From: Phoronis australis
Taxonomy: Eukaryota; Phoronida; Phoronidae
Reading direction: 5' to 3'
Assembly (NCBI GenBank): GCA_002633005.1
Contig: NMRA01000233.1
Coordinates: 65,687 to 129,686, forward strand
DNA length: 64,000 bases
A program made the position numbers and the translations under genes. The notes under the pieces were generated by a model. That model was given only the letters and a program-made list of their open reading frames with translations, ran no database searches and was not told the origin of the DNA. This document shows, in pieces, positions 1-11,600 of the stretch (the first letter of the stretch is position 1; each line of letters starts with the position of its first letter).

Positions 1-356
1 AGGCTGGTTTGTAACAGGAGCCGATCAAACCCAGAGAATAACTCCATGTAAGGTATGACACTGTCTTCATTTTCAGAACAGAATACTTGGTAGACCTGAG
101 AGGCTCCCACATCAAAGAAACTTGACTGGCTACATGCCGGGGGCTACTTTCCAAACTCACGATATTTGCCTCATGCATCATAATGTCAACCAGTAGCCAG
201 AAAGTGCCTCATGGATGTTCAGCATTGCTGTCAAATACATTAGCATTGCTGTATTTCAGGAGGCGTTACAGCTGAGATCTCATGATTTTGGTCCATGTTG
301 AGTAAGGGATACACAAATCCATTTGCAGTGACAGAAATGAGCTGAAAAACAATCAT

Positions 357-3300
357 TTATGCAGTCCTCTGCCGTTTATTACAATCCCCGCCAGATGTCT
401 CCACTCCGTGCAACAGTTTAACTAATTCTGCTGCTTCCCTGGCTTGCAGACGATCGTCCAGATACTGTTGACACGTGGCCTGAAGTTGTTCACAAAACTT
501 CTCTGTTTTACCCAATGTCTGAGACATGTCTTTTGCTTTCATATTGATCAAAACCTGGAATATTAGCAAATAGTTGAACAATACAAGATTCAGCAATTAT
601 GACTTAAGTCTTTCGTCTAATCTTCATTAGTGCATTCCATTAATATTTATTTATGTATATAGTTATTTAATTATTCATCATTTTTATGTATTCTTGTATA
701 TATTTATTTAGCCTATTTAATATCTGATTTACTCATTTACTGCTGACTGTCTTTATCTTTCATAGGTTTTCATTTTGTTTCTCATCTTTTTACAGAACAG
801 TAATGGAAATAAGTCTGATTTTTTATGTTATCGTTGTCGTGCACTTGTACTTTCATTTTTTTCTTGTGTTTTCATGTTTCTCTTTTACTTCTCTGTACTT
901 GTGCGATTCTAATTAATTTATATTTTATTAATATTATCACTATCATTATTATTCTTATCAGGTGAACATATGAATAAAAATGTTTGAAAGTCCAGATTTC
1001 CATAAGATGACAATCATGTGGGTAGGTATGTACAAGAGAGAACTGAGGTACCATTTGAAGCTATTAATGAAGACTAGACCCAACCAGAGAACGTTTGACG
1101 ACCTCTGGTGCTGATACTTCATGTAAATATTATTTTGTTGTACTCAGATGAAATCATGTGGTCGGGCTGAATCAGGCAAGTTTTACTGAAATTCCAAGGA
1201 GCATCATGATTGTCGTATTAGTTCTACACTTTTAATGCATATAGACTATTTAAAAAAAAAACGATAAATATAAACTTTGGTTTGTTGCTGCTCCGGCAAA
1301 AAATGTATGTCGGGAAAGGCACTTTTATTTTGTACCCACTGCCAATACTTTTCATTTATTTCTTAAACCCACGACCCATAATTTTTAATTAGGTTAAAAT
1401 ATAAAATCCAAAATTTGCAAACAAGATGCCTCAAGGATGACTAGTTATCTTGTCTAATATTGCCAAAAACTACAGTAGCCAAGAGGGTGGTCGAATCAAA
1501 ACAAAAACGACTTCTGTCAACGCATCCATCCCTGTTATATATTTTTGTGCCAAATTTCCAGTTGTGCCTGGCACTTTTTGAGATAATCAACCTGTCTTGT
1601 CAAAAACAAAAATGCCCCACAGGGGGTGCTACAGTAGCCGAATCTGTCAAAGATCGACTGGTGCGAGCGCATACCAACCATCTATCTTAGTCTATGCCAC
1701 ATGTCATCAAGATCCGTCAAGCGGTTTCAGAGTAACTGGCGGTGCTGGCGCATCCTTGATGATTACCTCTATACCAAATTTGATCATGATCCGCCAAGCG
1801 GACAAAAATGATATTAAAAGACGGACTCATAAGTTTTAATTAGGTTGAAATATAAAACGCATACTTTTTGAGATAGTCAACCTGTCTTGTCAAAAACTAA
1901 AACAGCCAACAAGGGGTCTATGGTAGCCAAATCTGTCCAAAATCGATTGGCTGAAAATACCAACCTGTCAACACTTACAGGTCAAAAATACAACCCAGTT
2001 TTAATGCTTTAATTCTTACAAGAACGACCACCCATAACTTGAGTTTTTTTCTGAAAACCACCAACCATGAATTTTATTTCAACTGTCGCCCCCCCCCCCT
2101 TCTATACAGATTTTGCTGGAACAGCCCTAAGCTGAATACAATATGGCTTTTAATAAGTACAATTTTCAATGTTTGATTAAAAAGCCGCAAGGGTATTTTC
2201 TTTTAATAGCAGTCTAACGTGAAAAGTATAAAAAAGATTGAGGGATGTTTCAGTATGGGAGGAGGGGAAGGCAATTGAAATAAAAATTTATGGGTGGTTG
2301 TGTTTGATTTAAATTCAAAATGGCTGGTGGTCGTACTTCAAAAAAATATAAAATTACAGGTCGTTGTTTCATTGTGCCATAAATGTTTGATGGGGGGTAA
2401 TTTCAGTAAGTTTTATAAACATTCCGCACAGAATCAACAACTAGAATAAAAACGCAACTTGCAAAAACCTCTGACTTTTTCACTCCCTCCGATCTCCCCA
2501 TCGGCATGCCCATAACACCAGTTAACCACAGGTGCTCGAATTTCCCCGATGACTAATAACCGTATATAAGAAACATATGTTTTCTTAGTAATGAATGATT
2601 TCAGTGGTGATCGAGGAACAGATAAACTCAGGCGCGTGTGCAGTCAACCAGAAGAACAACAAAAAAATTATGGGTGGTTGCATTTCAAACTTAAAAAAAA
2701 TTACAGATGGTGGTCTGAAGAAAAAAATGAAAAATATGGGTGGTGGGTGCGAAAAAAAGTGCCTTCCCCCTCTCCCATACAGATTTTAGTGGAACAGCCC
2801 AGATTAAACTCTGGTATACACACGAGTCCCCCAATTTTTCCTGCCATAGAAAATTTAAATCAAATGAAATGTGATTGTGTGATTGATAGCGTTGTTTTAC
2901 TGCCAATGTACCTTATTTGCTAAATTTTACCAAAAATATATGGTCGTGTGACCCAGTTAATGGTAGATTGGTAAAAAGTCAATAAATTTCTATTCCCAGA
3001 AAATATATAACTTTACCGAGTCAAAATCTATAGTTTTGTAGATATTCAATGACACACACACAATCTATTCTTCCAAGGATAGTATAGTGCATACTCTCCA
3101 AGGGAACCAAGGATAGTACACACTCTCTAAGGGACTCAGGGATGTGCAAAGGTAACATCAGATTGGTTGGTTTCCCTTTAATTACAATCAAGTACCTCCA
3201 GATCAGTTTCTGGGAATGTGGCTATCACATGAAAGTCCTCACACAGCATCAGGCATAACTCATGCTCCCTGCTGTGGTAGCTAGCACTGTCTGTGGTATC

Positions 3301-5439
3301 TGGCACATCAAATCCATCTTAAAATAAAAAAAAATCTAATTCAAGACTACTTTAACTTAAGCAAAGCAGTTTACACACAGTGGAGAAAGAAAAAAATTCA
3401 AAACAACTGTTCAACATTGCTATGTATCTTGATGTTTACATAAGCCACCTTGAAATATGAATCAAAACAAGATTTTTCAAAAGTGACATATTTTGAGAGT
3501 GACGTCCAGAATTGATCAGCTACAATACAAGGGCGACAAGCTTTTGAGTTTGAACTTATGATGGAGATGAACTTACTCAGATCAATGCAGAACATTAAGA
3601 TGTTATTTAAGAAAACATAAAAATCAAATAACAGGAAAAGTTAAATTTATATAATATAGTTGATAAATAATTGAGATTACAATACGAGGCTTTTGCTGGC
3701 ATGACAAAATATCCTGATAAATGTTACGAGCCATGCTGTTGCAGTAAACATTCTTTTGGTCTTTTTCCAACTGGAGACACACTGGAGTGAGCCATGTCAC
3801 ATATGTTCAGCACCCCCAAAATTTGCAGGTGATACAGGTAGTAATATCAAGCAGCAGGGTTTTACAATTTTTTTGAAACTTATTGTGATTATCAAGACCT
3901 CGCTACAGTACTCCCTTAAAAGATTGTGTTTACATATTCGGAATCTTGGTGCAAGCAATGAGTGCAGTACAATACATATGGGAGAGTTCACTTGTGCGTT
4001 CGCTGTTATCGCTGCTACTAGCACAGCCAAGTGGTGAATAAGCAACGGTCAAGTAGGAAGCACAAGAACAATGGGGAAGGATGCATTTTGCAGTACGATA
4101 AATTGCACTAATTCATCCACGCAAACCCCACATGTGTCATTTTTTCTGTTTCCTAAGGATCCAGAAAATAAGGATTATTTATTATTCAATAATATGATAT
4201 ATTGTCTTTTATTTTGTGTGTTCTGTTCATGATTGGAAGACAAGTCGACCGCAGTCCCAGTGCTGCTGTTGTCTGCAGTGTAGGCCACTGCACAGGCTAC
4301 GCTCTGTCTTCTGCAGATACTTTGTTATCTTATGTGAGGAAGCATCAGAATGGAATACAGTGTTGTGGTAGTGATGAATTGTCTTGCTTTCTTCTTCTTA
4401 CTTAATAGTGTTACACCTACTGCCCCCCCTAATATTCCCCCAGATTCTATTTGGCAGTTCAGGGGTGCCAATGTCTGACAGGCAATCCTGTCTAATAGCT
4501 GCCCTGCTCCCCACCCCTGCCCTAACTCGAAATCCTGAATCCATTCCTGTGAACCCCCTGGCCCCAGGAGCAATCACAACAAGTATGTAGTCCATGGAGG
4601 TATGAAATGCTATAAGGAACAATAAATTGCCTTATTAAGAACTCAAACAACACCATGATGGCTAATTTTGAAGGGAGCTTCAAAAGAAAGAAAACAAATT
4701 CATTCTTGAGATTCGATTGTACGTGGATGTTAGTTTAACCAATTTTTAATCGCACAGTAATTTTATTGCACATCGAACGTCACCAAAGTATTAATTTATC
4801 AGTGTTTAAATGGTTTGGACTGCGCCGCTAAATTAGTGTTGCTTATTCGCCGCTTGGAGCGTTAGTTTTTCTACCGATAACCATTGCGGCAAGTGGCAAG
4901 ATGGTGGAATGAATTGTCCTATTCTATGTACACTCTTTGGTGCAAGTACCTGCGTCTGTCTTCTTCCTCGACAGCCATGATTCATTATTCGGCAACAGAA
5001 TAAATATAGTATTGTCCGGAAGGCACTGGAAGTAATCCTCGTCCTCTACATGAGTCCCATCTTCCTCCAGAACAACGTCTACCTTTTCATCCACTTTCAG
5101 AGACAGCTTCACTTTACCTTGAACACAGTGCAAACACGGCTCAAATTTACATTGTTTTATATTGTTTTATTTGTTTAAATTCAAGTCACACTGTCATAGT
5201 ACTGTCCGCAGTATCTTCAGTTATTTCCAACTGTTAGCAAAACCACAGTGCTTTGGCGGTGATACTTTTGATCAGGACTTTGAAATATATTCAGCTAACA
5301 CTGCAAAAGAATATGTTTCTAGATCTAGAGTTATTTCAAACTGATCACCATTTTCTGTGAGTTCCTTCAGACTTTCAGCGACAACGGACTTCCTCACAGT
5401 TCTGCTCCTGTTCCAAATCTTGAATGGTCTTCTCGGCAT
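357..5439 (-). CDS. DFFA: DFFA / ICAD-like inhibitor of caspase-activated DNase, short form (4 exons)
   Basis: Coding exons, in transcript order: 5439-5349, 5117-4950, 3317-3196, 554-357. Phases close and give 192 residues. Residues 5-78 form a CIDE-N domain (RPFKIWN, then the LEEDGTHVEDEDYFQCLPDNT core). It is followed by FDVPDTTDS, which aligns with the human ICAD caspase-3 site region; DTTD at 93-96 fits the DxxD rule. The last exon is helical and Leu/Gln-rich like the middle of ICAD, and ends in a basic KRQR tail. In the family, ICAD folds and inhibits the nuclease CAD/DFFB until caspase-3 cuts it. Human ICAD is 331 residues; here the C-terminal chaperone domain and the second caspase site are not seen. 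The start is uncertain: the frame is open upstream and an acceptor at 5511-5512 suggests an exon beginning at 5510, with either 5' UTR or about 24 extra residues. A DFFB or CIDE identity is less likely, because no nuclease HKH motif follows. Confidence 0.85.
1455..1960 (+). repeat. Dispersed repeat, 'CACAGGGGGTGCTACAGTAGCC' family, tandem diverged units
   Basis: Two units share 'caacctgtcttgtcaaaaac' (about 1590 and 1880), followed by a GC-rich core near 1613-1640 and 1900-1925 and then 'atctgtc'. The same core type recurs at 23117 and 23438, where it reads CCACTAGGRGGYRCCACAG. Small open frames in it (1460-1839) appear to be chance. Confidence 0.5.
2030..2400. repeat. Imperfect inverted repeat with poly-C run; related copy at 2640-2810
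   Basis: 'accacccataactt...ttctatacagattttgctggaacagccc' (about 2028-2130) is matched in reverse complement by about 2245-2340 (gggatgtttcagtatgggaggagggg...tgggtggttg). A third, partly similar copy lies at 2665-2810 and again ends in CATACAGATTTTAGTGGAACAGCCC-like sequence. This is the pattern of a small foldback/MITE family. A C10-11 run sits at about 2090-2099. Confidence 0.5.
2528..2640. mobile_element. MITE, second copy of the ACACAGGCGC family
   Basis: It is co-linear with 9533-9647: a left end CACAGGTGCTCGAATTT, an internal AAACATATGTTTTCTTAGTA palindrome, the shared block 'atcgaggaacagataaactca', and a right end GGCGCGTGTG. It is flanked by near-identical CAGTTAACC (left) and CAGTCAACC (right), a possible target-site duplication with one mismatch. 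Confidence 0.65.
4071..4232 (+). pseudogene. THAP-domain N-terminal fragment inside a DFFA intron
   Basis: This 53-codon open frame lies on the strand opposite DFFA. It reads MGKDAFC-x4-C, then TNSSTQTPHVSFFLFPKDPENK. A C-x4-C pair about 14 residues before VSFxxFPxDP is the start of a THAP zinc finger (C2CH). The histidine commonly seen in VSFHxFP is replaced by F. After PENKDYL the frame runs into AT-rich DNA and stops; the second half of the finger (C-x2-H, AVPTIF box) is not found nearby. It may be the first exon of a THAP gene or, more likely given its intronic position, a remnant of a THAP-bearing transposon such as a P-element relative. Confidence 0.5.
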
Positions 5440-6784
5440 CTCCTTATCATAGTAGGATTTGCAATAAATGAGATTGTCTAACCTTCTTCGTGACAAAACT
5501 TGAGACAAATCTGAAATGAACGTAACATTGACACATAATGAGCACGTTTCTTTCATAAAAATTCGCAATCCCAAATTCAAGAAATCTGGCATTAAATTTA
5601 AGGCCACTTCCAAAAATACAACTCCTTTGTCACAACACTAACTTCATGGCAAAGGTAGCACTGATAGCATGTGGTAAGGAATAAGAAATTTGTCCAGAAT
5701 ATGTTGGAATTTCCACTGTTGACTTCTTTCATCAACTAACTTTATTCTGTGCTCGTTAGAACCCGGTGCTGTATTATGTTCATTCAGGGCTTGCAAATAC
5801 CACAGGCAACATTTTGATTAGCAAAATGAACTTGTGTTCCAAGGCAAGTGTGCCTGTAAAGAGTTATTTACAGACAGGTTACAAGTCTAGATAGAGTGCT
5901 CTCCCTACGCTTCCTAACCCTTGTACAAAATATGGCCATACAAAATCTGATCCAAGGTTATAAATAATTAAAGCTATCCTCTTTCTCGACAGTTAACAGT
6001 GCAAAAAGACTGCCTTTCTACCGTTATTCTGCTTCTGAATTTGAGGAGCAGTAAGATGCATTGGCATTCAGTGCCACGAAATACAGCATCACGTACTAGT
6101 CAGTTTATTTTTGGACGATTTTTCAATCAGCTGTTCTTAAACAAGGTTGTTTACTGTTCTCAAAAAATTAGAAGAAACAGCTTCACTACTGTCTAACTTT
6201 TTAGAATGTTATTACTTGCAAACCAAATTTTTGAGCAAATTTGACTTCAATGTAGTTCGCATTATTTCACAGATTTGTAAAAAAATTATAGCAACTGGTG
6301 TGTGCTTGTCATGAGCATAATTGTTTTCAAGACGACACTTTTTTGTTATAAAATTTCAAAATTATCCACTGGATAAGTTTGATAGTTGCATGACGTCAGG
6401 TGCACTGTTCAACAATAACGTGCCACGCGATAATGAGTCATCGTTGTTGCTATACGGCATACAACTTTATGCAACTGGGACAAGGAGAATGACACATAAA
6501 AATGAAGAAATTTTGACTAAAGAACTGAAAAAAGAGAAATTGGCCAGGCTAAAGGCAAAAGGTGTATTTCATAAAGCTGAAAGCTGACACATAAGATTGC
6601 TCCATGACTTCCCTTACTTTAGCAGTAGAATAACGGTAGAATGGCATTTTTTCTAGCACTCGGTATATAAATTAGTTGTCACCAAGACTATCAATATCAG
6701 GCTTATCATGTACTGTAGGATGGGGAGCGTGGCATTGCATCCCATATTTTATGTGTCTTGGATTCTGTGTGAAAGAAAATCAGG

Positions 6785-6860
6785 TGCATCAAATGGGAAT
6801 CAAACCACACAGGTCCCACGGACCAGAGTGATGGTGAAGTGCACTTACCACTAAGCTAGA
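6785..6860 (-). mobile_element. tRNA-derived SINE head
   Basis: On the minus strand, TAGCTTAGTGGTAAGTGCA (6840-6858) matches the Pol III A box and GGTTTGATTCCC (6795-6806) matches the B box. A tail similar to the SINE at 21324 (CCTGATTTTCTTTC...) follows toward about 6735. The arms do not form a proper tRNA cloverleaf, so this is a SINE, not a tRNA gene. Confidence 0.55.
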
Positions 6861-7089
6861 TTCCTCAAAACCTGTGCAAAAATATAGATATAAAGAAGAT
6901 ACACGAGGTTTGTGAATTTACTATAGATCCGACTAAGATGCTAGGCCTACCTGTAGCTGAGTGTGAAATACAAAAAAAATCATGACAGAGTAACACAGGC
7001 CTACTTCAGATTGGAAAAAAAAATTTAGACAAGTACTAAATTAACATGTTACTTTTATGCATCCTTGTCGAATCCTGGTTGTCAGATCT

Positions 7090-7195
7090 GCAAGCAATGA
7101 ACCCTGGAATTTGTGAATGCCAGCTGGATCTTGAAAATCCCCCTGAATTTAATTGGTGAGGTTTTGGCTAAGTCACAAATGGCAATCTTATGATT
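7090..7195 (+). repeat. Dispersed repeat, copy 1 (second copy at 53495-53600)
   Basis: It shares ordered blocks with 53495-53600: 'cctgg-attt-cgaatgc-agctggat-ttgaaaat', then 'ggttttggctaagtc/ggattttggctaggtc' and 'caaa-tg'. It is diverged but co-linear over about 100 bp in the same orientation. Confidence 0.45.
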
Positions 7196-8670
7196 CTTAT
7201 GTTGATTTTCTTGGCTGGTCGAGCGCTGATCAGCAGGGACAAATAGAACCCGGTGTGAAAGTAACCATATTGTCCCATTGGAAAAATTGTATGGCTTGCG
7301 TGTATTTGAATGGGGAAACATCCCAGTAATCCAATGAATTATGCTGGCATTCAAATACATGCATAGCAAGGAGTTCCCTACAAGGGGACAACCACAACTA
7401 CCACACAGTGACATATCGTCCGGTTACCTATTTTCGTCAGGCTCCAAAGTTCGTCCGCCATCTTGTTTCGCGTGCAGCGCAACCACGCGGGACTTAGCGT
7501 TCCAATTTGGAGTGCTCGTCTGCACGTTAGGTACTAACTTATCGGAAGAGACACGTATCAAAGTAATGAGACAAAAATCGGTGAGTTTACCGATTGTTTT
7601 TTAAAACCACTTAAAAATCAGTAGATTTTACTAATACACTTTTTTGTGCGTTTTCAGAAGATGTTTTCGAATTTAAATTTTCTTCCGACGGGACACAAAA
7701 CATGATCCAGGGTTTGTTTATGCAATGTATCTGTTTTTCCCAGGCACTAGTAGGATCTAGAAGGCCAAAGGAAAAATCCGCAGACAAATGCGATACGCTG
7801 GGTTCTTAACATTTTGCCTCACGCATTCACCATTAAACTGCATTGAAATGTTGTCCAATTGGCTTTTATTGGAAACCACAGTGCAGAGCTCAACATCAAA
7901 GCTTCAAATCGAGTTTATGTCAATAAAAACAGGCTGTTGCAATTTTCATTACTTCGTTGGCCTTTTTCTGCATGTTTCTCAGTTTTTACAAAAGGGGGCA
8001 GCATATGACGAACTTAGGTGTCACAATAAAATGGCTGCCGAAGGCAGTGCACATTTGAAATAACTCGGCACAAATTAAAGAAAACTTCCGAATCGATGAA
8101 TGCGGTATATCTGTGAGAGTTAAATCGAATCCTATTCAGATCATAACTTTGAAGTGGAATAATTCGGTGAGTACAACAGGAAGTCGGTTTTATGCTTAGG
8201 CGGACGAACATTGGGTTCCCCAGTATATAACTTAAGTTTTAGAACCACGGCGTAGGCATACTCGTTATAAAACCCGGGACACACAGAACCACGATGCGCA
8301 TAAAACGGGACATATAGAACCCGGGACACATTGGGATGACCACCTGTCAGTCTGCAGGCTATATCTGCAGCTATTTAGGCCTACAGTAAAGTATACCTGA
8401 TCGTTTGCTTTTAGCAACTTTTGAATCCTACCGCCAAATGAAAATACAAAGAAACAGGAAGCGGAAGTAAAGTTGTTCAGTAACCAGCGCTAGAACTTAA
8501 CTAAAATCTAGCCAAAATCACTTGTTTTCAATTCACATACATGGCAATATCTTACGTTATCTCACAAAATTTTGCTTTTTAGTGAGGTCCTAGCGTTACT
8601 GAACGCAGGGAAGTCCTAACATTTCCTTATATCCGCTCAATATCAAACCAAAAAAGTTCAAAGGTCAAAG

Positions 8671-11600
8671 ATGGAGGAGAAGAGAGTAAGTTGGGGGATT
8701 AGGATTGCTTGCAAAACACATTTAACGCACAGTACAGAATATATCGTCTGTGCTACCGTCTCTACTTTGAAGTTGATATGGTGTTGCTCCCATAGCCCAT
8801 TGGGCCTTCACATACCTAGAGTAGAGCTTTTCGGCGAATTAGGCCTCACATTGATTAACCATCACTCATCAGTCATTGCCTGGCATCAATCAAAGTCACC
8901 CAGCTGTTAAGTACCTTTTGCGCATAAAGGGAGGTTGTCAATATCTTTAATTCCTTCCAACTCGAACAAATATTTTTGTATTAGACATACTTTTTTCTGC
9001 TAGCTGCGCCAGCCGAGATGATGGTCATTGTCTAACTTTTTTCCATTACGGTGTTCCCCCGTTCAGTGACTTTACCAGACGTAGAGGGTTGTGAGTATGT
9101 GATAACATCTAGCTCCTTTGTTAACTGCCAAGCACAGAAAGAATAGATTATCGTAACTTTGGTTGCAGTTTGGCGATTTAGGCGATTCAAATACTAAACA
9201 TGATCACCTTTAGACGAGGATTTCAGAAATGCCATTGGTTTATGTTCATATTTGTTATTACTTAACTTTTATTTTTAACAGCACAGCCCAGTCAGTGTAG
9301 ATACATTGTTATTGGAGATTAGAGCAATTATCGAACAAAAGAGAGCTGGCCTCCAACCATAAATGCCAGTAGGAAGTTTATCAGTCATGTAAGATATTGG
9401 CTACATGGGTTATCTTCCCAACGTATTGTTGGGCTATAGAATCGAACAAGTTGGGATCAAAGGGAAAATGCCGTAATGCTAGCAGTATCAGTCCTTCGTT
9501 CAGTTGCCCAATCAGCATCTGGCCATTTTTACACACAGGCGCTCGAATTTCCGGATAACTCATAACCATATATGGGAAACATATGTTTTCTTAGTAGTGA
9601 GTGACGCCATTTGCGATCGAGGAACAGATAAACTCAAGCGCCTGTGTTTTTACTCTGGTCGCGCCAGGAGATGTGATTCGTCCAGTCACACCTGATAGCT
9701 CATGTTGTTGTAAACATGAGGTGAAAGGGATGACATGATGAGTTTCCTATGACTTTCAGTCATGTGCTCAAAAGAGTGTTTGAACACCATTGATGGATGG
9801 GATAATTAAAAGTACTTTTATAGAGCAGAATTTTGAGTAATTTAAGTACTGTTCCTTGGATCACACTGGCACTCTGTAGGCTGCATTTCGTTAAATGCCC
9901 TCATGGACAGTTGGCAATGCTTGCTCTGTTAATTTCTTACAGTTGTCAACTGTCTAGGAAATGTGTATAACACACACTATTGGGAAAATATATAATTTCC
10001 TTTATTTTGTATGAAATAAGTGGATTATTACCATTCTATAACCGTGTTATTATTCACATCGTCATTACTAAATTAGATTTTTTATTGTCAGTCTTATTTG
10101 TCATTGCAGGAACTGCCTGAAAATTTACAAGACTTGCCTCCGGAGGTACCTCGTGAAGAACTGGTACATTCATCTCATTCTTCTATATAATCTTTGTGAC
10201 TTATTGATATATGTTCCATGTTACTTACTGTGCAAACTGTGTTTCTCTGTTATTTCTTCGTTAATCATTAGTTACTTGTGTTTGAATAAAAAATTCAATC
10301 ATTCCAATAGTGCATCATTGTTTTTCGTTTCAGTTAACTGGTTATAAAGGTGAACGAAACTTAGTCCTAACTTTATCTCAGTCTTAGTTCTATAATGTTG
10401 ATGATTAGTCAAACGAATTCATTGCTAATTGTAATTTCAATTGTTTCAGATAAAAACAGCTGTGAAGTTCCTTCAAAACCCAAAAGTTGCTAGCAGTCCT
10501 TTAGCCCAGAAAAGGGCATTTCTGGTTAGAAAAGGTAAATCAAAATTAGTCTCAAACTGACATCAGCTCATTGGTTCAGCATGTTTTTAATAAGTTTATG
10601 GATAAAGAGTTACATTTGCATTTTGTTGCTTAAAAATCATGCAATTCTCTTGTAAAACTGCATTTGAAAAAAATAGTGGTGTCAAAATATTTAATTCTGA
10701 AGAAAACCAAAAACTCAGCAACTTAGAATAAGTGCAAATATCCAGACAAAGTATCGAATTACTGATCTTGGACTTGTCTGACTCTGACTCAAAACTTGAC
10801 CAATCATGAATCAAATGCAAATTTGCATGTTTAGTCAAAGCGTGCCATGCAATTGGTCAATTTTCAAGTTGAGTTTCGAATTCAGGCTAAGACCCTGGGC
10901 CCAGGAGTGGGTGGCTTCAGATTGGCTCTTGCTTTTAAAATTAATAGACTCTGTAGAAATAATTGTCAATTTTCAAGTGGAATTTAAGGACAGAGACTAA
11001 ACCCCGAATGCAGAAGTAGCCAGCTTCAAATTGGTTCTCGTTTTAGTTGACTCTGTATTAATAACATGCCTAACTGTTACAGGACTCACTCAGCAAGAAA
11101 TAGACATTGCCATTCACAAGTCAGGAGCTTCGGAAGCTGAGAACGCCAGAGTTGAGGCCCAGAATCACCATCTTACCAATGGCGCTCCAACACACACTGC
11201 TTTAGTTGCAGGTACTTTCTCTCTACGCTCTGCTAGGCAGGCATGTTGTCTGGCTGAGTTTCTTTCCTTCTAACTTGAAGAGATAAGTCTGACACTTAGT
11301 TGGACTCAAGTATGTAGTCTTGAGTCCCCTTTCGTGCTCGTCGCCTCGGTAATGCAAAAGGCACAGCTTCCATATTCACAAGCATACAGAATATACACGC
11401 ATGTAGCAGAACTTTCAGGGCTCCTAAGGTTATTGCAGGAGAGGTCTTGCTGTGAGTAGGGTCCGAGTTGGGAACATCTTCTCTTTCACTCACATAATGA
11501 AGACAATGTTCACGTGACTTTCTCAGCTTTTAATGTTGATTCATGGTGTCTCCAATGTTTTGGGGACTGACGATTCGAAGAGGGCTTGCCATAGTTATGT

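Larger units (their letters stand above)
555..3195. other. Large last intron of DFFA, filled with repeats
   Basis: No exon could be supported here. The phase joins exon 3196 directly to exon 554, so none is required. The stretch holds AT-rich DNA (600-1000), two or more diverged copies of a repeat with a GGGGGTGCTACAGTAGCC-type core (about 1455-1960), an inverted pair around 2030-2400, and a MITE copy at 2528-2640. Confidence 0.6.
5440..8670. other. Divergent intergenic region between DFFA and PEX14
   Basis: It holds a minus-strand tRNA-derived SINE (6785-6860), a dispersed repeat (7090-7195) and a short GC-richer pocket at 7445-7510 with a CCGCCATCTTG motif, the reverse complement of the YY1 core common in animal promoters. 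A GTGAGT donor at 7580 downstream of this pocket suggests an untranslated plus-strand exon, possibly 5' UTR of PEX14. No convincing protein-coding exon was found. Confidence 0.4.

Noticed and set aside
1-356. Possible exon near 140-240 (minus), with a GTGAGT donor
   Set aside because: All frames meet stops within about 20 codons and no homology is visible; treated as DFFA downstream sequence.
5162-5344. Plus-strand frame between DFFA exons 1 and 2
   Set aside because: Intronic, antisense, no features.
6321-6587. Frame with a Lys/Glu-rich end (KELKKEKLARLKAKG)
   Set aside because: Composition looks protein-like, but no homology, no splice borders and no upstream exon could be supported.
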